Shown here piece after piece: positions 10,390-21,815 of a stretch of 64,000 nucleotides of DNA. The position numbers and the translations under genes were made by a program. This stretch comes from Undaria pinnatifida (lineage: Eukaryota; Sar; Phaeophyceae; Laminariales; Alariaceae): the NCBI GenBank assembly GCA_012845835.1, contig JABAKD010000002.1:22316454-22380453 (forward strand), in the 5' to 3' direction. The notes beneath the pieces are model-generated. The model worked only from the letters and a program-made list of their open reading frames with translations. It did no database searches and was not told where the DNA came from. Position 1 is the first letter of the stretch. The number at the start of each line of letters is the position of its first letter.

Positions 10390-11535
10390 AAAACCCTCGA
10401 TTTTACGACTCTGCAAAATGTCTCGACATCTTTAACAGAATCGTATTCCGGCAGGCAACCACCGGTTCAGCCCATTTTCTTGCTAGCAGCGTGGGGTAGG
10501 CACATCCCACGCTGGTGGTGCGGCGCCGATACCCGCGGCGCGATCTTTCGCGATCAAGGGGGAATGTGTAGTGTTTCGACCTCGAGTGGCATTTTACAAC
10601 AAACGGTTTGTCCGCGGAATCCGGGATTCATCCAGCACAATAATCAGAGGCCCCAAGAAAACCAATCGTTTTCACGACTCTGCGAAGTGTCTAGAGTTCT
10701 TCAACAGACGTGTATCCCGGCAGACATCCGCCGATTCAGCCCGTTTTTACGCTGGAAGCGTGGGGTGGGCAAAGCCCAATCTGGAAGTGGGGGGCCCGCC
10801 CGCGGCGCGCTCTCTCGTGATCAGGGGGGAGCGTGCAGTGTTTCGATCTAGAGTGATAATCTGCAACTCGCGGTTTGTACGGAGGAACTCGGCATTCATT
10901 ACACATTATTAGAGGCCCCATGAGACAAGCACTCGTTTTTTACGAGTCTGTACATATCTGAAGTTCTTTAAAACACTCGTATTCCAGCATGCAGCCACCG
11001 ATGCAGCCCGTGTTTTTGCTAGCAGCGTGGGGTGGCACAGCCCACGCTGGTGGTGGTGCGCTGCCCGCCCGCGGCGCGCTCTCTCGTGATCACGGGGGAG
11101 TGTGCAGTGTTTCGATCTAGAGTGATAATCTGCAACTAGCGGTTTGTACGGAGGAATTCGGAATTCATCACAATATATACTATTTAATAGAGGCACGACA
11201 ACTAAAGCACTCCTATTGCTGTTCGTACGGCTCCCGAAAATGCCTCCAGTCGTAACTGGGCTGACAGCCACCGATTCAGTCCATTTTTCCGCTAGCAGCG
11301 TGGGGTGGGCAAAACCCACCGTGGTGGGGCGGTGCCCGCCCGCGGTGCGCTCTCTCGCGATCGCGGGGGGGTGCCAAGTGTTTCGAATTCGAGTGGTATT
11401 TTACAATAAGCGTTTTGTCCGCGGAATTCGGAACTTATGCGGCATTTACTTGTTAATAGAGGCACGACAACTAAAGCACTATTGTTTTTACGACTCGCCA
11501 AAACGTCTCGCGAGTCTTTAACAGTTTTGTGTGTT
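10390..11535. repeat. tandem array, ~270-bp unit, about four copies
   Basis: The anchor GTGGGGTGGGCA recurs at ~10491, 10760, 11027 and 11300, giving spacings of 269, 267 and 273. Each unit has an imperfect hairpin (GGGTGGGC...GCCCACGCTGG), a GC-rich block (CCCGCGGCGCGCTCTCTCG) and an AT-rich block with TTTACGACTCTGC. Units have diverged by substitutions and small indels. Open frames across them are repeat by-products. Confidence 0.85.
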
Positions 11536-12224
11536 AACGTTGCAGCTGGGGGGACTTGGGTGCCCTGTCTCGACGAGGCATTTGGACCCTGTTAACTGCG
11601 GTACTGCTGTACAGCACCGGTACTACACCACAACAGCAGTATCTCGGTAGCACTTAACTATCTCAGGATCAACTCAATTGACGGCGCGTGATGATGTCGC
11701 TGACACCTCGTCTGCTACCTGCGTTTTTGCATCTTATCCTGCACACCGCTGTGTCGCCACTGTTTGTCGAGAAAATATAATATGTCGTACCTGGTATACA
11801 TGTATACGAGGGATGTGAGATGTAACGTTCCGTTGTTTGCTTGCCTGTTGATGTGAGCGTACGTATGCCTCTTCGGAACGATTGCCACACTATAAGCACC
11901 AATTGTTTCAACGGATTGTAGTTTTTTTTTTCGGCCCCTTGAGATGGTTGGGCGGGGGGGGGGGGGGAGTTAGGTGTATGCTATCCCAGTCCCCGGGCGT
12001 CCTCGGTCTATGCCAATACATCACGAAGCCACAAGAACAGTTCTAATAGGTACCTGCCGTAGTAGTACTCGTATTATCTTATGCGATAACCAGAGCCCTA
12101 CTCGTATGGATAGCATCAAAGTAACGCCAACATCACGAAATAACAACTTTCTTCCCTTCTACCACTTTAAAATTTATCTTTGAAATGTTTGTTCTGCATG
12201 TAACACGCAGCAGGTAAAATATTT
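11536..12224. other. spacer with a poly-G run
   Basis: A G14-type homopolymer lies near 11953-11967. Otherwise no frame or repeat was recognised. Confidence 0.4.
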
Positions 12225-12745
12225 TGCTGTCATCCACCTCCGTTCCCTGCGACCATCGCCACACCCTCCCCCCCCCCCCCCGGTGACACCCACGCACACA
12301 ACCCCCCCTCCCCCCCCCCCGCCAACGCCCCTTCCTTCCTCGCCAACCGCAACATCGCCTAGACCTAGCCCCATTTGTACAGTTAGTTTCTACCCCGGGT
12401 ATACGTTTATGCGATCTGAACCTGTTGAAAATCTCCCGTCCCCCTTTCCCTCCCCCCCCCCTTTCGAACACTCCCGCCCCTCTCCTCACCGGTTGTACGA
12501 TTTACAGGATACGCATGATAAAAATATGCGTTCCTCCTACAACCGTCAGGTTTTGTCCCCTTCAAGAGTTTATAGCACACAGATTGAGTCCCCTCCCTCC
12601 CCTCTACTACCCCGTCCCCCCCCCGGCCCCCACGCCTCAAAAAATGTCCGCCCTCCCCTCACCAATTGTACGACTTACAGGATATACTCGATAGAGTGAT
12701 GCCTTTCTTTCCACAGCTGTCAGATTAATTTCAAGAACACCCCCC
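12225..12745. repeat. foldback-family copy: C-rich core with tandem modules
   Basis: Two modules of the type 'CTCACCRRTTGTACGAYTTACAGGATA...' (starting ~12484 and ~12658) are separated by runs of C. The same module forms the inner part of the palindromic element at 32.36-33.12 kb. The outer arm is lost after CAGCTGTCAGATT near 12725. Pro-rich ORFs here are artefacts of the C-runs. Confidence 0.75.
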
Positions 12746-13374
12746 CCGTTAAATATTTGTAACAATAGCTATCCCATGGTACAGGCAGGATAGTTTTACC
12801 TTAAGTTCAGCATCCACGTATCAAAATGTTTTGAGGTGGGCAGTTATGTCACCAGACATGATATATATCGCTGAAAAACTCTCTTTCAGGAGGATAGAAC
12901 CACCGTGTCAGATTTGTGTTTCGTCGTTGGGCTTGACTTATCGGATTCCTCGATAGAAATTGGTCAAAATGTTGGGGCTCGTCCCCTGTTTTTTGCTGTC
13001 AAGGCTGTCTGTCAAGGCATCTATCTGCTTTTACATTACCAAGGGGTGAGAGCGCTGTTTTCCGATTTACTGCATGGTAATACGCCTGTAGGCATGTATA
13101 CGACCTTCAATATTGTCATATGGCTCAAGAAATCTGGATTAATTTGTCGCGTGCAGACCTCTTCCCTGTTGTGCTGAATAACAATTAACTACAAGATGTC
13201 ACAAACGACCCCCAGCCGCGTGACGGTGGCGCCTCAAACTCCCCGCCTACCTCTTGTGAAACCCCTTCAAAGTTTTCATGAATCAGGCCAACCCGGACTG
13301 TGAGAGCCCCGCTCCCTTTTGCGGCGGGGCTATCTACCTCTCACACCATAAGGAGGCCTGAGCAAACTGCACTT

Positions 13375-13811
13375 CTAAAATCTACTGTGTTTGTGCGAGG
13401 GTTGCAGACCCCACTTCAGCCCCTTCCTCTGCTTCCTTGTTACGTATGTCATAAAAACCCTGGACTTCCATCTTCCTGCGCGCTGCCTTTGCAACTCCGA
13501 AATACCTTGCGCCGCTATCTGGATGCCCCTCCCGATTCTTCCCGAGTGTAACGGACACTGCATCCTACCTTCAAATGCAACGCGGTCACCGCTTCCGTCC
13601 TAGTGGAAACCTCCCAACCGCGCGACGTGGCTCGGACTGTCATCGGCGCCCCCCCTGGCAGCTGGCGATGCACGTCGAGCAATCCCAGCAGAAATTCGAA
13701 GGCCCTCATCGACGCACCCCCCATCTCCCTCTCGTTGGACAACCGCGTACGCGTAATTGTGAACCCTGCCCTCTTTTTATCGCACTTCGACGCCACGAAT
13801 CTGATCTGCAC
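13375..13811 (-). pseudogene. tyrosine recombinase, catalytic C-terminal part
   Basis: The frame 13811-13515 is followed in another frame by 13563-13375, which reads LHSGRIG, AAQGISELQ, RAGRWKS and VFMTYV. These match the tyrosine-recombinase catalytic blocks: H-x-x-R (HSGR) and the nucleophile Tyr in the final helix (MTYV). The first-box arginine is not securely placed in the upstream frame. A frameshift near 13560 separates the two halves. This protein would integrate a circular DNA intermediate without target-site duplication. Confidence 0.75.
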
Positions 13812-14444
13812 TGTCGTGGCGGTCGATCTGTTCCCGAACTCAACCTGTGTTGAGAGTATGAACTAGGATTCAAATCTAAGTTAATTCGCAGTCTATTCAA
13901 GCAGTCTATTCGCACGAATAAGAAGTGCAGTTGAAACTGATCTTGAATCTTACGTCGAATCTTCGGCGAAACTTACACGTGAACGTAGATTTGAGTATGT
14001 TAAGGCTTTCCCGTTGTCTCGGTACTCTACCGGACTACGGGCATTGTTCCGTGATGATCAAGTAACTGGTGATGCAACCCACCATGATCACTCTCCCTTG
14101 TCTCCCTTCTCTCCTTTTTCCTCTTCCTCTTCCTCTCTCTTTGGCCTCAAGCGCCCATTCCAAACTACCCCTTTTCTTTCTTATCACAAGTGATCTTAAC
14201 AGACATTTCGGTGCCGCCTCTGCATCTCTTCGCATAGAATACAGAGCCACCACACAACCATTGTGTTTTCACGGGCTATTCACAACCTGTATTCCACGCG
14301 AAAACGATAGGCACTCTCGCGTCCAACAATACTTTGGGTGAACCTTGCGCTCCGCGTATGCCCACAGCTGTGACGCTCTGCGCAACAGAAAATAATCTGA
14401 CACCGCGAGTCCCAACCACATGACACGTCCACCGTCTTCCATCC

Positions 14445-14651
14445 TTACGAGTGTCTGCTAGCCAGTGACCACGACAGCGGTAACCTACTCTGTGCTTTCT
14501 TTTTTGACATGCCGTACGCCCGGTCTATCCCCTTTCCCACAGCTGCTATCACGCGATGCGACATCGGCAACTCCCATTCTGCGAACATGATGTGGAAGGA
14601 ATGGATTTCGGCTAAGTATCCTCTAACAGTTGATTGCCTATTATTATGCAC
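14445..14651 (-). pseudogene. tyrosine recombinase, core-binding N-terminal part
   Basis: Reads RQSTVRGYLAEIHSFHIMFA, then ELPMSHRVIAAVGKGIDRA, RLPLSW. This is the S-T-x-x-x-Y-x-x-x-I-x-x-[FW]-H core-binding helix followed by the [KR]G-x-x-R and R-x-P-L linker that precede the catalytic domain in Ngaro-like YRs. It lies upstream of the catalytic part on the same strand, with ~630 bp of degraded sequence between. Confidence 0.7.
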
Positions 14652-15002
14652 GAATCAGCGAGACGCCATAAACCCAAGCGGATCAGACAACACTTCCTTG
14701 GGGCCAGCAACCGTGTGCAACCACGGTTCTTTTCCCTAGACCTGTCTCTTTTTGACCCAGGTGTTCCACTTCGCCAGATAGTTTTCCTTTACTCTTCTTC
14801 CCGACTGAGACGAGCGCGAGCGTTTCAGCTAATCGCGCTACCTCGCCCTTGTGTCCTCCTTTGTTATCCCTTGTTCCTGCAAGGGCGCGTGCGAACAGTA
14901 GACACAGCAGAATCGAACAGTGGACACATTAAAAGTGCATGACGTATGTTGATCGAGGGACATACCTCCTCACGCACGTGAATCAGCCCGGTTGTGCGCC
15001 GC

Positions 15003-15510
15003 TCAATATGCCCCACAGGCAATCGTCATGCTTGCTGATAATGCTCTTTGTAGCACGGTATCAAAAATCCCTTTACCGCTCGTTCGAATGTCTTGTTTCG
15101 ACCAGTCGTCAGAGCTGGTGAGCTCTCTGACCTTGTCCGCCAGAATCACACGAGGCCAACGGGAGATACCATCAGCTAGCGTAATCCGTACGCCGGGAAT
15201 GTGCTTTGTGGTATGGTTCCAGCCCCCCTTTATTTCGAGACGCCCGAGCATTCTCATGAGCAAGCATGCTCGTTTGTCCCTCACCTCCCTCGCATCGAGA
15301 GATCCAACATAGAGCTGCCGTGTTGTCACCGTGCATCAGAATCGGATCCCCCTTTGCGTCCGCCCTGTCTCCTACCAGTTCAAGAATGACCCATGCGGTC
15401 ACGACCATACCCAATACCTCTAACAGGTTGATCGTGATACTACTACAAGTACTACAGGTATCTCGTCGGTCGGCTTTTCTCTTTAGCTCTGCGGTCAGTT
15501 CTTTTGGCAA
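15003..15510 (-). pseudogene. RNase H domain of the YR retroelement
   Basis: Two overlapping minus frames. The first (15510-15172) has INLLEVLGMVVTAW and MHGDNTAALCWISRC; the second (15329-15003) has LLMRMLGRLEI, HIPGVRITLADGISRWP. These are the [IL]-x-x-x-E-[LM], D-N-x-x-[AV] and H-x-x-G-x-x-N-x-x-A-D-x-[IL]-S-R-W blocks of retroelement RNase H. A frameshift near 15250-15330 separates them. Confidence 0.82.
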
Positions 15511-15559
15511 ATCGTATTTCCAAAATACCTTCCTCTCGACACGAAAGCCGCCGACTGCC

Positions 15560-16465
15560 TAGAAACTGGCGTCGGACATATAGTCTAGTGCCTTCTTTGT
15601 GGGTCGTTGTATGACCGTGTAGCAGGGAGCGCTAAACGCCTCGCCTTCGTGTAGCAGTTCGTGATCCATAGATCACTTCCAGAAGAGAAGGTCAGCGTGA
15701 AACTCTACCGAGTCCTACCGTACGGTTCTGGGCTTTGCTACCGTCCGGTCAGCGGCAGCAACGTTCACACGAAATGCCTACCAGCCCATACTACGTACGT
15801 AAGGTTCCACACGTTGCGGGTCATGCTAAGTACGCCTCTCGCCGCCGCTTTCTTCCTGCTCTGGGGCCATTGCCCGAACATCAATCTCTTTATCGCTTCA
15901 ATATTTTCGCGCGGAACCAAAATTCTCGTGGTGTGGGAGCTGATAGTTTCAGCCTAGCGCGTCTATCGTGGTGTCCCAGTCCGTGAATGGGCGTTACTCG
16001 GGCCGAACAAACGCACGTGATTCGAAGCTATTGATAGAGAGGATGACGCAATTAAGGCCGTAGTGTCGTGCGTCAGAGTGCTGTATCCTGACTTATAGGT
16101 AGTCGTCTACGTACACGGCCGTGAAGAATGGGTCGAACTCCCTCCCCCCAACGGTGAGTTCTGACGTTTGCGTCCAGCGGTATTATTGGTGTTGGTTTTC
16201 CATGTTCCCAACACTCCACCACCTTTATGTGAGCCATCGTGTATTTATTTATTTCGTCTGGCAGCTGAGCTGAACCGATCGTGGTGTTGCGGTGCCCGTG
16301 TGCGGCCGCCGCCGAGATGACACCCCAAAATCCGGGCGATCCCGACCATCCGAACGTCAAACGAAAATCAACTAGTACCAGCTCTCCTACGGTGTAGCAA
16401 AATTGTGGGCTTTGTCCGGGTCTACTCGCGTTCCGAGAAGCGTCTGACACGTCGGCCTCGCTCAT
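15560..16465 (-). pseudogene. reverse transcriptase of the YR retroelement
   Basis: The minus frame 16465-16073 carries FGWSGSPGFWGVI (the [FY]G-x-x-x-SP fingers/palm block). A neighbouring frame carries FFTAVYVDDYL with the catalytic YVDD at 16096-16113. Further down come TTIDALG, HTMRISVPREKIEAIK and a WPQSRKKAA segment of the thumb/connection. At least two frameshifts and a TAA directly after YVDDYL make it inactive. Confidence 0.8.
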
Positions 16466-16849
16466 CAGTATCGGTTCTCAGATTTTTTTTCTCAAGGTCG
16501 CGAGTTGTCTAGGAACTTGGGCAGCACTTCGGCGCACCGGCATTGGAGGACGGTATCCAGGTCAGTGTCTCCGTTTAGACCCTCTTTCTTCTCTCTGCTC
16601 TGCACATCGACGAATGATCATTGATTATCTGAACCTTGTGTGTCACGTCAGCCGCCAGCGGAGAGACTCTGAGATTGGGGATTTCGTGCGCGGCTGGTTC
16701 CTGTATCACTAAGCATTTTTGGCGGCTGACGTCTTCTCTGATTTCCTTTCCTTATTGCCGGCCAGTGCTCGTGTGGTTTCCGTGCTGTAACGCGCGCTCG
16801 AGATCTGCTCCGGACGCTACTGCGTTTACCGGCACCCCTCCTGTGACTA

Positions 16850-17242
16850 TCACAACCAGGTATCCACTGCCCCGAAGCCTTTTAGATCTCCGAAGTAACG
16901 CTGTATGTGTCCGGGGTCTATCGGTGGTGCTGCCAAGGATCCTTTTATCAGTCGAGCTACGTCTCCCACGACTCCTTGTTTCTCTCGGATCATGACTGTG
17001 TGCAAGTGTTGGCTAGCTTGTACAGCAGTTCTTCTCTTTTTTGTGAGTCGAGGCCTTCTTGTCCTAGTCTGTCGTTTTGAACGTGCCACTGCTGTACCAT
17101 GCGTTCCGTACTTTGTCGACTGCGCGTCTCCCCATAGGGAAGCCGTGAGCGTGCTGACCCACCACTCTCCCGCGCGTCCACTGGTACCAACGTGCAAATT
17201 TCTGGTTGTTGTACTGGTGGCTCTACTTGTCTTTGCGTTCAC
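16850..17242 (-). pseudogene. minus ORF upstream of the YR-element RT
   Basis: 130-codon frame, Arg/Thr-rich, with no recognised motif. It occupies the place between possible gag and RT. Another frame at 17190-16990 reads WHVQNDRLGQEGLDSQKREE, more helix-like. Either could be the decayed 5' part of the RT polyprotein. Confidence 0.3.
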
Positions 17243-17406
17243 GGCCCCTCTATCTGCTCTGGTCTGTGCATGTACTCCACTTGCGTGTTTTCTGCTTCTG
17301 TGGGGTATCTGCTATACTGCACGGGTGGACAGTCGTTCTGGTTTGAGCTTTCTACGCGATCGATGATTTTCCGACTCGCACGGAAGTGGGTTATTCTGGC
17401 TCTCTG

Positions 17407-17605
17407 CTCCTGCTGTTCTGTGCTGTGGTGTGAGAGTTCCGCACCACCGATAACTGGTCGTTTCGCGAAGTAAGGTAACCTTCGTCTCTCTGCTCACATA
17501 AAGCGTGCTGTTCTGTGCTGAGGTGTGAAGAATTCCGCACCACCAGAGTCTTTTCGGTTCGCGAAGGAAGGGAACCTTCGTATCTGCTCACGCAAAGCCC
17601 GCTGT
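17407..17605. repeat. two ~95-bp tandem repeats
   Basis: TGCTGTTCTGTGCTG..GGTGTGA recurs at ~17411 and ~17506, each copy ending in AACCTTCGT..CTGCTCAC. It lies inside the YR-element region and could be part of its internal or split repeats. Confidence 0.65.
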
Positions 17606-18042
17606 CTGAACTTTCTTGCACTGGGGTGAGCGGAAAACTCCATTTCTGGGTTGATAGAACTTGCTGGTCCGACATGTGGGTTCTGTCTGCTTGAGTTGAA
17701 CGATTGAGCGAGACTATTGCAAAAACTGCGTTTGTCTTCCTGCCGCCGCGGCAGTTGCCCGGACTCTGCTTCAGACGTTCTGCTGGGTGTACGGCGGTGT
17801 TTTTGTCTCTCGGCAGGTGATTCTCACCATGAAACAAAGCCGGCAACACTGACCCGTGTGCAAACGACGTCGCCCCCCCCCGCCAGCGCCCTCGTTTTGT
17901 TTATTTTGGTTGTTTTTTAGGTGGGGGTGGGCATGGAATTTCCTGTTCTGGGTGCTGGCGAAGCGTAGGTGTGCTTCCTGTGCGGCTCACCTCCGTACAC
18001 CGCAAACGCTTACATGCCTTCGTGCGGGCGGATGTTCATGAT

Positions 18043-18321
18043 TTACAGCAGCAGCTGTCGACCCTTCACCGAGTGTTCCGCCGGGGTGTTAAAGTGGCGA
18101 CGTAGATACACCTCGACCGTTTCTGCACCTACCTGCTCCAACTCTGAGCGCAGCGTATCGACCCCCTGCTTGCGTACGGGCGGAGCACCCTCCATGCCGT
18201 ACTCTAGGGCCTTCATGAGAGGAAATACGAAGGTAGGGAGGTCAGCCGCCTGCTTGGCGTTTGCCCTTACGCCTACGGTGACCGTAGTCTGCTGTATTGC
18301 ATCTTTCGTCGCGGATGACAT
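18043..18321 (-). CDS. small ORF at the 5' side of the YR retroelement (possible gag)
   Basis: 93-codon ATG-started frame beginning MSSATKDAIQQTTVTVGVRA, followed by a helical stretch (TLRSELEQVGAETVEVYLRR). Composition is protein-like. It has the right strand and place for an ORF1/Gag, but no zinc knuckle or other diagnostic motif. It could be truncated. Confidence 0.4.
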   Translation of the reverse strand: MSSATKDAIQQTTVTVGVRANAKQAADLPTFVFPLMKALEYGMEGAPPVRKQGVDTLRSELEQVGAETVEVYLRRHFNTPAEHSVKGRQLLL

Positions 18322-18818
18322 GCTGTGAGCGCCGCCTCTTGCCAGCTGGAGGGCTACCTGCTGTTATGCCCGTGTCCCTCGCCGACTGGCCCGCCCGAGT
18401 TGGGGTCCCCCATGCTGAAAGTCGATCAATTTTAATGGGCACTCTACTTGACTCCTTTCAATCCTACGGTGCTAAGCGCTCTCGATCCCCTGTGCCCCAG
18501 GCGACCGTCCCCGGCAAGCGCGACAGCTCTTCCGTCGCTGCTGTCTGGCTATCCTATTTTTTCGTCTCGCGAGACCATCGACAATAATTCGTCTGTTAGC
18601 GCAGAATCCCTTCCACGCCTCCACAAACACCACTTTCCTACGTGTAGTTACATATTCAATTATTGATCAGCTTACCACATAGATTATCATCCATGGTTTT
18701 CCGATTACACAAACAACCCAGGCATGTTTGTTCGATTAACGCTTAGTGGACCCAAAAGACGGTACCTTACCACTCATTCGAGTAAATGGTTGACATACTC
18801 TTTAACTGTGCACTCCAT

Positions 18819-18833
18819 CCCTAACCCTAACCC
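18819..18833. repeat. short interstitial telomere-like repeat
   Basis: CCCTAACCCTAACCC, two and a half units of the TTAGGG-type telomere repeat, standing alone upstream of a LINE fragment. Confidence 0.7.
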
Positions 18834-18882
18834 AATGAAACGCAACCAATCAACCAATGTAGGTTGAAACCCCTTTTGTCTC

Positions 18883-19345
18883 GTGCACAGCCTGCTGCGT
18901 AAACCATTTTCTCGAATATGTGGTAAGCTCTTCAACAGGCTAAGGTCCCCAATAATAGTTGTATATAGCTCAGGGGACACCATCGTATATTTATCTAGAC
19001 GATCTTCAATACAATTATGCCAGGGTAATGAGCGACTGACCCATCGCGTGATGTTCGGGACGATGGCTGGTGGGGTGAACCCGGGACGAGGCCGACCAAA
19101 AAACAACTGGGCCCAGTGTCTGGTAGACATCAGGGTATTCGAAGCAACCGAGGGGTCCACGGATTGCTCCCATTTTACTGTTCGGAGTAGAGACTGTGCT
19201 ATGGCCGAGGGCGGACAAGAAGAGTGGGAACTGGCACCGGGGGATCGTCGACGCGGCGGACCGTTTCATGACGAGATAGGACAGGGGCGAGGCAGGGAAG
19301 AGCTGGCAACGCCTCACAACAGACGACGCCAAGAGCAGCAACCAA
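18883..19345 (+). pseudogene. LINE-type retroelement, C-terminal fragment
   Basis: Reads RLTHRVMFGTMAGG, GRGRPKNNWAQCLVD, then in a shifted frame SGNWHRGIVDAADRFMTR and KSWQRLTTDDAKSS. The pattern '[RK]-x-x-x-RV-x-x-G-x-x-x-GG...RGRP-x-x-x-W-x-x-C' after the RT domain, followed by a W...A..RFM helix, is usual at the C-terminus of LINE ORF2 proteins. The arrangement parallels the fragment at 45767-46010. A frameshift near 19130 and an in-frame TAG inactivate it. The RT domain itself is absent. Confidence 0.65.
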
Positions 19346-19358
19346 CGGAAACCGCGGG

Positions 19359-19388
19359 GGCGGGGGGGGGGGGGGGGGGGGGGGGGGG
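19359..19388 (+). repeat. poly-G tract
   Basis: An almost pure run of ~28 G directly after the LINE C-terminal fragment; it could form a G-quadruplex and the length may be unreliable. Confidence 0.8.
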
Positions 19389-19399
19389 GCGTACCGATC

Positions 19400-20260
19400 C
19401 AGCTGTAAATGAATGCAGACACGAAGTGGCAGATCGTGTGGCAAGGTATCAGTTCAACTAATTAAGTGGAGCGTGTGCTTCTATAGCCCTGAACTCTGTA
19501 CAGCGAGTGGTAGTTTCTGCTTTGTTTTCGTTGAGTTCAAAGAGGGGAGCGCGAAAGCGACAGCAGTATTGACTTGCTGGCGTCCTTCTTTGTTTTTTTT
19601 TTGCTTCCTTTTTTCCTTCCCCACCGGCCTTATGCCGGTATCTTCTACCTCTTCGTGTTGATTTTGTCCGTGAAACAACAGCAGTTATCTTCTTCGTGTT
19701 GTTTTGTCCGTGAAACAGCAGCTATCTTCTTGGTGTGGTTTTGTCTGAGCAACAGGTATCTGTTTCTCTTCAGCATGTACGGTGTTTTGTGGCAATCAAT
19801 TGCAGTATTTCCTTTCCTTTCTGATCTTCTTGCATCACATTCTTCAAAACACCCGTCGTTTGTTTTGCTCTGATTTATTTTTCTTTCATTTTCTTCCTTT
19901 TATTATACCCATGTTTATCTTGTTTTTAATGGTCTGCCTTGTTTTGTTGTGTTCTCGTACCCGGTACGCTAGCACTTCACTCGCTTTGCCTTGATGAATT
20001 GCGACTGCTTGGTTTACTCTGTTTTACAGCAGTCAGTGTGAAGACAACACAGAGTCTGTGACCACATAATTTTTATCTCTCTGGGATGAATATAGGATGG
20101 GACTCGGGGTGTACTGATGTTGTGGTTGGGTATGATGGAAAGAACGGTTTAATGTGAAGACAACACACACAACGTACACACATTACAGAAAAAAAAAGCA
20201 CAAAACAGCATACCATAAGTACCATTCGTAGTATTCATCTTACACGGAAATCAAAAACCA
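19400..20260. other. pyrimidine-rich spacer with a short tandem repeat
   Basis: Three ~38-bp units with ATCTTCTTSGTGT and TTTTGTCYGTGAAACARCAG lie at about 19639-19757. The rest is T-rich with no convincing gene. Confidence 0.5.
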
Positions 20261-20967
20261 CTAATATTAATAGCATCAACGTGAAAACAACTCGACGTAC
20301 ACTTTTCTCCCATCCACCTCATACATTTTCTTTGAATTATGGGTCATCTGCATTTAGCATGCTGGTAGAATATTTTGCTCCCGTCCACCTCCGTCATCCC
20401 CCTCACCCCCACCCCCACACCCCGCCTCCCCCCCCACCCCACCAAAAAGAAAAATCCGCCAGAGTTATAAACACTACCCGACAGGTGGTATAATCTGTTT
20501 ATATTTCGAGCCACTCATGCAGTAGCTCCAGTTCGTTTATATGGACAAGTTTCAATTAGCCCCCACACCCCTTCCCCGCCGCCCCCACCATCACCCACCA
20601 CTAGCATTACGCGTGCAGTAAGCTTCCATTCATTTATGCGTCCTGTCCCCCCTATACCCGCCCTCCTCCCCTCACCCGTCATACGGCTGCAGAATATACG
20701 TAATAAACTGGTGCATTATTCCACAGGGCTGTAAGACTTTGTCCCCCTCTAAAACGGGTTTTATCGTTTCCGCGCATAGATTGATTGACATCGCCCTGTT
20801 GACCCTGGTACTAGCTACACTGTAGTTGCATGGGGAGTCGCCGACCTATGTCCTTCATGAGGACACACACCCAGTAATACGCGTGATCGTAGCATCACAC
20901 ACTGCTTACAATATGAGTTTCGACGAAATCTTCGATCTCAGCTGGAGTGTGTTTTTTTTATATAATA
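20261..20967. repeat. foldback-family copy (right arm plus C-rich core)
   Basis: C-rich core at ~20390-20680, then the right-arm sequence ending CTCAGCTGGAGTGTG and an AT-rich TATAATA end near 20967. Same order as 32745-33124. Confidence 0.8.
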
Positions 20968-21569
20968 TCGCCAACAGGGTAGCAGGTGGCCACTCACTCG
21001 TTTATGATTGGCCCTGTGCCACGGCAACTCAAAGCCCAAACGTGCTACGCCTATTGTAGCCTTGTCCCTGCTTTGTAGGCGATTGTGTGCAGTGCCAATC
21101 ACTGTTTGTTGTGTCCACAATGTCTATCCGTCAGCAATGCTTTCGTTTCTCTGCCCCCCCTGAAATGCATTGGAACGCTTGGAGCTTGAACCGGGATATC
21201 TGTATGCGCCCGACGAATTGCCGGCGGTTGGATATCACATATCTCCAAATAGCATTGACTACGAAGACTTCCAACAGCCTATATTTGGGAAATGGAAGAG
21301 GGAAAACAAGTGCCAGAGTAGTAGTTGTGGTCAGCAGTACCGAGTGACCATCTTCGAACAAGATTTTTGCGGCTATTGATCGGTTACGATGGGCATAATA
21401 GGTGTACATGGCACGACATGTCAGCACGGGACGGGGCATATGTTTTGTTTTGTTTTGTTTTCTCCCGTCTTTCTTTTTCCATCCCATTTATTATCCTCGC
21501 TCTGTTCTCTCTCGCGCTCTCTCGCTTCCTACCGGTAATACCTCAAATCTAGGGTCGCATAGTGGGCCC

Positions 21570-21815
21570 TCCTCCCCCCCCCCCACTGCGGTACGTGCCT
21601 TCCCTTTTGTCGCGAGAAGAATTCAGTATTTTCTTCCCTCGTCGACTCGCGTCGAAGTGTGTACCTGCCCGCGCTGCTAGGCGTTCTCAGCAGTTGATCT
21701 TCATTTTTTTGCATTTTTGCCAATATTTTCAAAATCTCACCACGGTGGGAATCGAACTCAAGGATCAACGCCAGTAGTATTCGACGGTAATCACTAGACC
21801 ACCGGGGCGACCGAC
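21570..21815 (-). repeat. SINE family A, near-complete copy with tRNA-like head
   Basis: On the minus strand from 21815: CCCCGGTGGTCTAGTG (A-box-like), then GAGTTCGATTCCCACC (B box) at ~21730, then the body with CGACGAGGGAAGAA and CGCGACAAAAG, ending in CCGCAGTGGGG. The head resembles a tRNA with internal Pol III promoters; the body is shared with 22400-22530, 28018-28290, 31486-31790 and 54050-54235. No folded acceptor stem was confirmed, so it is not called as a tRNA gene. Confidence 0.7.

Larger units (their letters stand above)
13375..18321 (-). mobile_element. tyrosine-recombinase retroelement (Ngaro/DIRS-like), decayed
   Basis: On the minus strand, reading from 18.3 down to 13.4 kb, come a possible gag-like ORF, an RT with YVDD, an RNase H and a tyrosine recombinase. 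That is the gag-RT-RH-YR order of Ngaro-type elements. No integrase of the DDE type and no LTR pair were found, which agrees with a YR element; the split terminal repeats expected for Ngaro or the inverted repeats expected for DIRS were not located. All frames carry stops or shifts. Confidence 0.75.

Noticed and set aside
12283-12699. Proline-rich 138-codon frame
   Set aside because: Produced by C-runs in a repeat copy that recurs non-coding elsewhere.
21716-21815. Functional tRNA gene (also 27377, 28021, 31471, 33358, 44924, 62783)
   Set aside because: A- and B-box-like words are present, but the copies are diverged, attached to shared non-tRNA bodies and lack a confirmed acceptor stem, so they are SINE heads.
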